In this document: piece by piece, positions 6,306 through 10,892 of the stretch
Position numbering within the stretch: position 1 is the stretch's first letter
Layout of the letters: each line of letters begins with the position of its first letter
Assembly (NCBI GenBank): GCA_043797615.1
Contig: JAZDPK010000004.1
Coordinates: forward strand, 1-11,622
Direction of reading: 5' to 3'
DNA: 11,622 nucleotides
DNA from: JAZDPK01 sp043797615
GTDB lineage: Bacteria > Patescibacteriota > Patescibacteriia > UBA11705 > JABHMO01
Position numbers and translations under genes: made by a program
The notes under the pieces: generated by a model
The model's input: only the letters and a program-made list of their open reading frames with translations
Told to the model about the DNA's origin: nothing
Database searches by the model: none

Positions 6306-6355
6306 CGAGTTTCATGCAGATACCACCACCAATTGTTCAAAACGATTTTATTCAT
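6302..6355 (-). CDS. Tryptophan-rich leader peptide (17 aa), attenuation sensor
   Basis: The minus-strand ORF encodes MNKIVLNNWWWYLHETR and then TGA. Codons 9-11 (6331-6323) are three successive UGG. Tandem Trp codons in a short ORF between a promoter and a terminator are the hallmark of trpL-type leaders. The ATG lies only 9 nt past the -10 box, so the mRNA would be leaderless or nearly so, with no Shine-Dalgarno site. An in-frame stop upstream and the absence of other starts make this the only possible frame. The stop codon falls inside the left arm of the antiterminator, at the right place for classical attenuation. Its probable function is to sense charged tRNA-Trp and not to make a useful peptide. 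It has no counterpart gene symbol because the downstream genes are not trp biosynthesis genes. Confidence 0.72.
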   Translation of the reverse strand: MNKIVLNNWWWYLHETR

Positions 6356-6364
6356 ACCGATTTC

Positions 6365-6392
6365 ATTGTAGCAAAACGAGAGATTATGTCAA
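6365..6392 (-). promoter_or_regulatory. Extended -10 promoter of the tryptophan leader and acetyltransferase
   Basis: On the minus strand a perfect TTGACA (6392-6387) is followed after 16 nt by TACAAT (6370-6365; 5 of 6) with an extended TGC before it. This is among the best promoters in the window. The predicted start point is near 6358-6355, on top of the leader ATG. Confidence 0.8.
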
Positions 6393-6402
6393 ATTATTCT
6401 GG

Positions 6403-6431
6403 TTGACAAGCGACGCGGTTTAATGTAACAT
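6403..6431 (+). promoter_or_regulatory. Promoter of the 111-aa orphan gene
   Basis: TTGACA (6403-6408) is followed after 17 nt by TAACAT (6426-6431). Its -35 box is 10 bp from the divergent leader promoter's -35. The transcript would have a leader of about 75 nt holding two palindromes. Confidence 0.65.
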
Positions 6432-6452
6432 GTTTTATGGAATAAAATATTG

Positions 6453-6464
6453 CGCAAATTTGCG
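6453..6464. repeat. 12-bp palindrome in the orphan gene leader
   Basis: CGCAAATTTGCG is a perfect palindrome about 15-25 nt after the predicted transcription start, a position suited to a repressor site. Confidence 0.45.
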
Positions 6465-6485
6465 TAAGAAAACCGCAATCATATT

Positions 6486-6501
6486 CTTTGAAATTTCAAA
6501 G
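6486..6501. repeat. 16-bp palindrome next to the orphan gene Shine-Dalgarno site
   Basis: CTTTGAAATTTCAAAG is perfectly self-complementary over 16 bp and ends one base before the AAGGAGGT site. It shares the AAATTT core with the 12-bp palindrome upstream. It could be an operator or, in RNA, a 6-bp stem beside the ribosome site. Confidence 0.5.
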
Positions 6502-6514
6502 CAAGGAGGTCTCA

Positions 6515-6850
6515 ATGGACACGAAAGAATTGCACAAAAAAATCGAATTGGTTTCCGTTTTTTTGCCTAGGGAGAAGGAATTGAACGGCAGGACGCTGCT
6601 CGATCGCGCCAGAAATCAAAAATTGACCATGACGAAAAAGCAGTTTCAAAAGCTGGTTGAAAGCATTGAGCATTTTCCGAAGGAATGGGAAGATTTCGTG
6701 AAGGTGTGCGTCGGAATTAAAATGAAAACCGGCGACGAGTTGGATGGTGTCGCTTGTTTCATTCAGCGGGATGGTCGATGCTATCTGCGCAGCGAGTGGA
6801 TCAACGGCCCGTTTCCGAAGAACACAAGAGTAATGAAGTTCAAAAAGTAA
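6515..6850 (+). CDS. Uncharacterised 111-aa protein
   Basis: I do not recognise the family. The protein is basic and soluble, with no signal or membrane segment. The N-terminal 60 residues look mostly helical and lysine-rich. The C-terminal half (about 65-111) is strand-like, with VCVGIKMKTGDELDGVACFI and RCYLRSEW, suggesting a small beta domain. AAGGAGGT (6503-6510) lies 4 nt before the ATG at 6515 and fixes the start; a TTG at 6488 in frame would overlap the palindrome and lacks a site. It has its own promoter and its own terminator, so it is a single-gene unit. Two palindromes in its leader suggest that it is regulated. Confidence 0.8.
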   Translation: MDTKELHKKIELVSVFLPREKELNGRTLLDRARNQKLTMTKKQFQKLVESIEHFPKEWEDFVKVCVGIKMKTGDELDGVACFIQRDGRCYLRSEWINGPFPKNTRVMKFKK

Positions 6851-6857
6851 ATCATCG

Positions 6858-6890
6858 TAGAGCGCGAACAATTTGCGCTCTATTTTATTT
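6858..6890 (+). terminator. Terminator of the orphan gene
   Basis: An 11-bp stem (6858-6868 with 6872-6882, one G-T) around a CAA loop is followed by TTTTATTT, 8 nt after the stop codon. Confidence 0.85.
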
Positions 6891-6905
6891 AATTTAAATT
6901 TTAAA

Positions 6906-6929
6906 AGCCTGCATCCGCTGATGCAAGCT
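6906..6929 (-). terminator. Terminator of the HAD gene
   Basis: AGCCTGCATC and GATGCAAGCT pair around CGCT; the single imperfect position is a G-U pair in the minus transcript. T-runs flank both ends, so it can back up the convergent orphan-gene terminator as well. Confidence 0.7.
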
Positions 6930-6937
6930 CTTTTTTG

Positions 6938-7600
6938 TTATTTCAAAAATAAATCCGAAAGCGAATCGAATATCCGGTGCTCGGGCAAGCCGGCTTCGAG
7001 AAATTTTTGTTTGGTTGTCACGCCGCAAGTCAAAGCGAAAAAACGGATGTTCCACGCAACGGCCACTTGCCAGTCTAACAGATGGTCGCCGACGGCGATG
7101 ATTTGATCCGGAACGATTATCCGTTCATGGCGCAGAAGCGCGACCGCTTCGGCAATGGCATCCGGGCGCGGCTTTTCAAACGGCGTGCCGTACACCCCTT
7201 TGACGTAAAAGAACATTTTTTCATCAAGCCCGCATTGCCGCATTTGTTTTGCCAAATCTTGATCCGGGCGATTCGACACCAGCAGCAAGAGCGCGCCGTC
7301 CATTTTTAATTTGCTCAAAACCGTCAAAGCGTCGGGAAACAGTTTGTCTTGCCGCTGGTTCAGGAAAGCCAAGACCTCCTCTTCGCTCACCGGCGGTTTG
7401 TTCAATTCGTTTGCCAGCGATTCGTTGAAAAAGCCCATAACGTCGGGAAGCGTCCGGTCGCGGATTGACCGCGCTTTTTTATCGCTCAATTCCAAATCGT
7501 ATTTATTGAAAAGCTTGATCAAAAATTGAACGCCGGACTCGTAAACGTCGAGCAGCGTGCCGTCAAAATCGAAAATCACCGCTTTGAATCCGTTTATCAT
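6938..7600 (-). CDS. HAD-superfamily phosphatase, phosphoglycolate-phosphatase-like
   Basis: The 220-aa protein carries the four HAD motifs in order. DFDGT has the nucleophile D11 and the general acid D13, SN at 109-110 is motif II, K143 in EKPRPDA is motif III, and GDHLLD with D172 and D176 is motif IV. The helical insert between motifs I and II (about 18-95) is the C1-type cap of the phosphoglycolate phosphatase/beta-phosphoglucomutase group. It probably removes phosphate from a small cytoplasmic metabolite; the substrate cannot be named. AAAGGAGG (7613-7606) sits 5 nt before the ATG. It is a single-gene unit with its own promoter, divergent from the Cys-cluster gene. Confidence 0.9.
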   Translation of the reverse strand: MINGFKAVIFDFDGTLLDVYESGVQFLIKLFNKYDLELSDKKARSIRDRTLPDVMGFFNESLANELNKPPVSEEEVLAFLNQRQDKLFPDALTVLSKLKMDGALLLLVSNRPDQDLAKQMRQCGLDEKMFFYVKGVYGTPFEKPRPDAIAEAVALLRHERIIVPDQIIAVGDHLLDWQVAVAWNIRFFALTCGVTTKQKFLEAGLPEHRIFDSLSDLFLK

Positions 7601-7643
7601 TTTAGCCTCCTTTAAAAGAACGTTGAATCAACTTAACTCCGCT

Positions 7644-7671
7644 ATTTTAACAGTTTAATTTCAATTGTCAA
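7644..7671 (-). promoter_or_regulatory. Promoter of the HAD gene
   Basis: TTGACA (7671-7666), 16 nt and TAAAAT (7649-7644) with an extended TGT on the minus strand. An 11-bp palindrome, GTTGAATCAAC (7622-7632), lies at the start of the predicted transcript. Confidence 0.75.
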
Positions 7672-7690
7672 TATCATCGTCAATATCATC
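7667..7690. repeat. Tandem 12-bp duplication
   Basis: GTCAATATCATC occurs twice with no gap, and both copies are followed by G. The first copy includes most of the HAD -35 box, so the second supplies a near-copy of it (TTGACG on the minus strand). Confidence 0.85.
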
Positions 7691-7693
7691 GGC

Positions 7694-7722
7694 TTGACAT
7701 TTTAAAATTTATTTGTTAATAT
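7694..7722 (+). promoter_or_regulatory. Promoter of the Cys-cluster gene
   Basis: TTGACA (7694-7699), 17 nt and TAATAT (7717-7722), with an extended TGT before the -10. Confidence 0.7.
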
Positions 7723-7762
7723 TTTTTAATACGCTAAATTGAACTTTAATAGGAGGCGAATA

Positions 7763-8302
7763 ATGAAAGGCGAATGCAAGGACAAATGCGAGACCTGCGC
7801 GGCCAGGGATTTGTGCCCGATTAAGTTGGGAAAATCGCGGGGATTGTCCGACGATCAAATCAGGGAATTCATGAATTTGACGGTGCAATACTACGAGAAG
7901 TACAAAGAGTTTTTGCGGTTTTCCGGCAATTTGAAAAACGGAAAACCGGACGAGAAAATCGATATGGATTATCTCGAGAAGCATTACCGTCAGCCGAATG
8001 TTTTTCAGCTGGTGCAGGTAGCTGATATTTACCGCGAAATGGAACATTCGGAGCCGTTCGATTTGATCCAATCTTATTACATCGCGTTTGTCGAAGCGAT
8101 GACTCCGGCGAACAGGGCGAAGTTTATTTACGCGCTGAGTCAAAACCACGAAAAAGCGGTGGCCGTGCGCAATCTGATCATCGCGCGCGGCAATCAACTG
8201 CTGGCGGCGTTTCGTCAGGACTGCCCGTTTCAAAACAACAAACAATGCCAGACCTGCTGGCTTCGCGAAGTGTGCAAAATAAAGGTTATTGCGGCCAAGT
8301 GA
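7763..8302 (+). CDS. Uncharacterised 179-aa protein with four-Cys clusters at both ends
   Basis: I do not recognise the family. All eight cysteines lie in two terminal clusters: C5-x3-C9-x2-C12-x5-C18 and C154-x7-C162-x2-C165-x5-C171. Both contain the same C-x2-C-x5-C core, which resembles the cysteine patterns of Fe-S clusters in Cas4/AddB-type proteins and also of some zinc ribbons. The Cys-free middle (about 25-150) is predicted helical and soluble; I see no nuclease motif in it. The ends probably each bind one metal centre, or join to bind one. AGGAGG (7751-7756) is 6 nt before the ATG at 7763, which is preferred over an in-frame TTG at 7739. It has its own promoter and terminator. Confidence 0.82.
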   Translation: MKGECKDKCETCAARDLCPIKLGKSRGLSDDQIREFMNLTVQYYEKYKEFLRFSGNLKNGKPDEKIDMDYLEKHYRQPNVFQLVQVADIYREMEHSEPFDLIQSYYIAFVEAMTPANRAKFIYALSQNHEKAVAVRNLIIARGNQLLAAFRQDCPFQNNKQCQTCWLREVCKIKVIAAK

Positions 8303-8310
8303 GATTCAAA

Positions 8311-8340
8311 CTCCGGGAACAGCGTTTCTCGGAGCTTTTA
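8311..8340 (+). terminator. Terminator of the Cys-cluster gene
   Basis: A 9-bp stem (8311-8319 with 8326-8334, one G-T) and a 6-nt loop are followed by CTTTTATATTTT, 9 nt after the stop. Confidence 0.8.
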
Positions 8341-8379
8341 TATTTTGAAAATGTCGGTTAATTTAGATTTTATCCGGCC

Positions 8380-8408
8380 TTGACAAATTTTAAAATATGA
8401 GATAAACT
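8380..8408 (+). promoter_or_regulatory. Upstream promoter of the HTH-GHKL operon
   Basis: TTGACA (8380-8385), 17 nt, TAAACT (8403-8408). Confidence 0.6.
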
Positions 8409-8433
8409 GATATGTAGCTAAATTTTTTGTCCG

Positions 8434-8463
8434 TTGACAATTTATTTTGTCTAAAATTAAACT
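8434..8463 (+). promoter_or_regulatory. Downstream promoter of the HTH-GHKL operon
   Basis: TTGACA (8434-8439), 18 nt, TAAACT (8458-8463), giving a leader of roughly 17 nt. It has the same -35 and -10 hexamers as the promoter 54 bp upstream. Confidence 0.6.
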
Positions 8464-8486
8464 ATAACATCAAAAGGAGGAAAAAG

Positions 8487-9248
8487 ATGGACGCAAGCAT
8501 CAGCAATATCTGCATGGCCGAGTGGGCTAACAACAAGAAGCAGCAGCTTCAAAAAGAGCGTGGTCACGAAATAACGCATCTGGAATTTTCCCGTTATCTC
8601 GGCATTCCGGCGCAGACAGTCAAGGATTGGCAGAATCGGCCGGACTACACTTTCGGCGGACTGCGTCCGAGAAACAAGGAAAAACTGAGGAAACTTTTTC
8701 CCAATGAATTCGGACCGGCGGCGTTGCAGGAAGTTCAACCGGAGAATCCGGAAGCCGATCCGTTAATCATGCCGATTTTGGAGAACGATTATCGGCAAAA
8801 AGGCCTGGCCAAATATACGTATGCGCTGCAAGTGTTGAACATGCCGCTGGCCACTTTTCAAAAGTGGACGAAAATGAATTATAAATTTTCCCAGCTGTCG
8901 GAAAAATATCAAAGCCGTTTGGCAGAATTGCTTCCGGACAAATTCAAAATGCCCGCGGGGCAAGATAGTTCGACGCCTCCCGTGCAACAGAAGGCGGCGA
9001 TCGCGGCGCGCAAAGCGCCGATGAAAGCCGTATCGACTGCAATCATCGTTCAATACGAGATCTCCAAGCTGGTGTCACTTCTCGAATCGTTCGTGAAAGG
9101 AACCGAGGAAGATCGCAAAGCGTTGCGGCGCATGTTCAAGGATAACGAGTGGTACAATTTCATGAACCTGGTGCAGGCGCTTTCGAGCGAGAAAGCGCGG
9201 GAAAACGCTTTGCTGGAAAAACGCGTTCAATTAACCGATGAGAAATAG
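8487..9248 (+). CDS. Uncharacterised protein with two HTH-like repeats, first gene of the GHKL operon
   Basis: This 253-aa protein contains a visible internal duplication. Residues 29-75 (LEFSRYLGIPAQTVKDWQ then KEKLRKLFPNEF) align with 108-153 (YALQVLNMPLATFQKWTK then QSRLAELLPDKF). The pattern of a helix, a turn at G/N-I/M-P, and a helix ending in W resembles the Cro/C1 (XRE) helix-turn-helix, so I infer DNA binding by two tandem units. A linker rich in Ala, Pro and Gln (155-185) leads to a helical, charged C-terminal region (186-250) that could mediate oligomerisation. AAGGAGG (8474-8480) is 6 nt before the ATG. The stop codon overlaps the ribosome site of the GHKL ATPase, 11 nt apart, so the two genes are translationally coupled and likely act together. 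Confidence 0.8.
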   Translation: MDASISNICMAEWANNKKQQLQKERGHEITHLEFSRYLGIPAQTVKDWQNRPDYTFGGLRPRNKEKLRKLFPNEFGPAALQEVQPENPEADPLIMPILENDYRQKGLAKYTYALQVLNMPLATFQKWTKMNYKFSQLSEKYQSRLAELLPDKFKMPAGQDSSTPPVQQKAAIAARKAPMKAVSTAIIVQYEISKLVSLLESFVKGTEEDRKALRRMFKDNEWYNFMNLVQALSSEKARENALLEKRVQLTDEK

Positions 9249-9259
9249 GAGAAAAAAAC

Positions 9260-10852
9260 ATGAAAAAAGTGTTGGACAAGCAAGTCAAAATCGGATTTTA
9301 CGCAGTGACCGTGACGAAGTATCTATCGGAGTTGTATAAGCCGTTTCAGATTATTCCGGAAGCGGTGCAGAACGCGATTGACGGCGGCATCAGGATGCCA
9401 AAGGAAGAGAAAATTTTAAAGATCTTAGTGAAAGTCGATATGATGAATCGCATGATTTGGACGATCGACAATGCCTGCGGCGCTTCGCACGGCCAAATAA
9501 AGGAAAAGTTTGAAAAGCTCGGCAAGAGTTTCAAGACTCACGACAAAGACGCCATCGGTCAAAAGGGAATCGGCAACATCGCCGGCATCAGCATCAGCAA
9601 CAAATTAACGATGGTGACGATCGACCGGACGGACAAAGAGGACAAATTCCGAAAATACACTTTGAACGCGAATGTTCCGATGGATTCGGAGGATCTGTTC
9701 GTGAATTGCGACTATTACGAGGCTGAAAAATTAAGCATTCCCGGATGCTGGTTTGAGAACGCCACCACCATGGTGCGACTCGAAGGCGTGAGTCTGGAAG
9801 CGTTGAGGGAAATCCGCGGCATCGAGTCGATCGAAGAAGAATTGGTAAACCGATACGCCGCGAAACTTGCCAAGTGTGAAATCAAAATCATTTGGATCAA
9901 CGAGCAGGGCAGTGAATTTTCCAAGAAAGTGGAAAACATTCATTTCCGCGGCCAGAAATTGCCGCCCGAAGGCGAGCCAGCGACCGGCGGACGGATTGTT
10001 TTCGATCTGAACATGTCGCCGGCGATACTGAAAGATCCGCGATTGTTCGTCGTTACCACGAAGGGCGATTATTCGATCAAGATCAACGAATTGGTTAAAC
10101 GCAGTCAGATTGATCCGGCGGCGGCCGAGGTGCTGCTAAGCGGCTATTTCGAGGGAAACATTCGGCTGAAATCGAATGATCCGGCGACGGATTTTTGCAC
10201 CTTGTCCGGCGATCGCCTGAGCTTTGTCTACGATCATGATCTGGCGGCGTTCAAGCGAGCCCTCAACAAGTATTGTCAGGAAAAATTGGCTCGTTTCGTT
10301 TCCGTTTTGGAGGATAACTCCAGAAACGAACGCTTGCAGAAGGCTTCGGAGATCATCGCGAAGGAGATCGAGGCGATCCTGAAAGATCATCCGGAAATGG
10401 AGCCGAAGGGTTTCCATGTTTTCGAAAAGAAGAGGACCGGCACGGTGGAAAAGCCGCCGGCGAAGAAAACCCCGAAACAGGTGGTGGATGAAATAATTCA
10501 TAATCGCCGCAAGAATCCAGGCCGGCCGTTCAGCGACGACGCCGACCGAAAGAAGCCCGAACCGAAAAGGTACAAGCCGGAGAACGGCTTGAACATAATG
10601 TGGTATACGCCAACGGCCGAAGAGCCGCAGAATTGGCGGTCGCGCACCAAAGACAAGCTGATTCAAATCAACTTATTGCATCAGGATTGCATGGTTTCCG
10701 ACAATCGCGGCCAGAAAAGTCTGATCAGCTACGTCATGCAGCTGTGCTTCAAGGAGTTCACTTGCAGCCGGTTGCCGGACAACGAAGCCAGGCGGTTCAG
10801 CGACACGTTCGAAAGCATGTACCTGGAATATTTTCATTTTTTGAACAGTTAG
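9260..10852 (+). CDS. GHKL-superfamily ATPase (Hsp90/MutL/MORC-like)
   Basis: The 530-aa protein begins with a Bergerat-fold ATPase. The N box is EAVQNAID with E34, N38 and D41, the G1 box is DNACG with D70 and G74, and the G2 box GQKGIGN holds G100, G103 and G105 in the ATP lid. The first Gly of the usual DxGxG is Ala72. About 110-300 is strand-rich and may be the S5-like transducer domain of GyrB/Hsp90/MutL/MORC proteins. A charged helix-rich stretch (about 325-390), a Pro/Lys-rich linker (395-450) and a distinct C-terminal domain of some 80 residues follow. There is no kinase H-box or receiver domain, so it is not a sensor kinase. Such enzymes clamp or remodel DNA or proteins in ATP-driven cycles. 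It is flanked by two probable DNA-binding proteins. Family membership is firm, the specific role unknown. Confidence 0.87.
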   Translation: MKKVLDKQVKIGFYAVTVTKYLSELYKPFQIIPEAVQNAIDGGIRMPKEEKILKILVKVDMMNRMIWTIDNACGASHGQIKEKFEKLGKSFKTHDKDAIGQKGIGNIAGISISNKLTMVTIDRTDKEDKFRKYTLNANVPMDSEDLFVNCDYYEAEKLSIPGCWFENATTMVRLEGVSLEALREIRGIESIEEELVNRYAAKLAKCEIKIIWINEQGSEFSKKVENIHFRGQKLPPEGEPATGGRIVFDLNMSPAILKDPRLFVVTTKGDYSIKINELVKRSQIDPAAAEVLLSGYFEGNIRLKSNDPATDFCTLSGDRLSFVYDHDLAAFKRALNKYCQEKLARFVSVLEDNSRNERLQKASEIIAKEIEAILKDHPEMEPKGFHVFEKKRTGTVEKPPAKKTPKQVVDEIIHNRRKNPGRPFSDDADRKKPEPKRYKPENGLNIMWYTPTAEEPQNWRSRTKDKLIQINLLHQDCMVSDNRGQKSLISYVMQLCFKEFTCSRLPDNEARRFSDTFESMYLEYFHFLNS

Positions 10853-10874
10853 AAACTTTACGTTTCAAAATAAA

Positions 10875-10886
10875 TAAGGAGGTGAT
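10875..10886 (+). promoter_or_regulatory. Twelve-base Shine-Dalgarno match ahead of the last gene
   Basis: TAAGGAGGTGAT is complementary to the canonical 16S rRNA tail over all 12 bases and ends 6 nt before the ATG. It fixes the start of the last gene and predicts very efficient initiation. Confidence 0.85.
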
Positions 10887-10892
10887 TTAAAA

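Noticed and set aside
7739..7762. TTG start adding eight residues to the Cys-cluster protein
   Set aside because: It overlaps the AT-rich leader, has no ribosome site, and the ATG at 7763 has AGGAGG at ideal spacing.
7709..8245. Minus-strand frame of 178 aa opposite the Cys-cluster gene
   Set aside because: Shadow frame; the plus strand has promoter, ribosome site, terminator and ordered Cys motifs.
8427..8486. Upstream start adding 20 residues to the HTH-repeat protein
   Set aside because: It would lie across the downstream promoter and lacks a ribosome site; the ATG at 8487 has AAGGAGG 6 nt away.
10136..10666. Minus-strand frame of 176 aa inside the GHKL gene
   Set aside because: Shadow of the ATPase gene; no ribosome site or recognisable domain.
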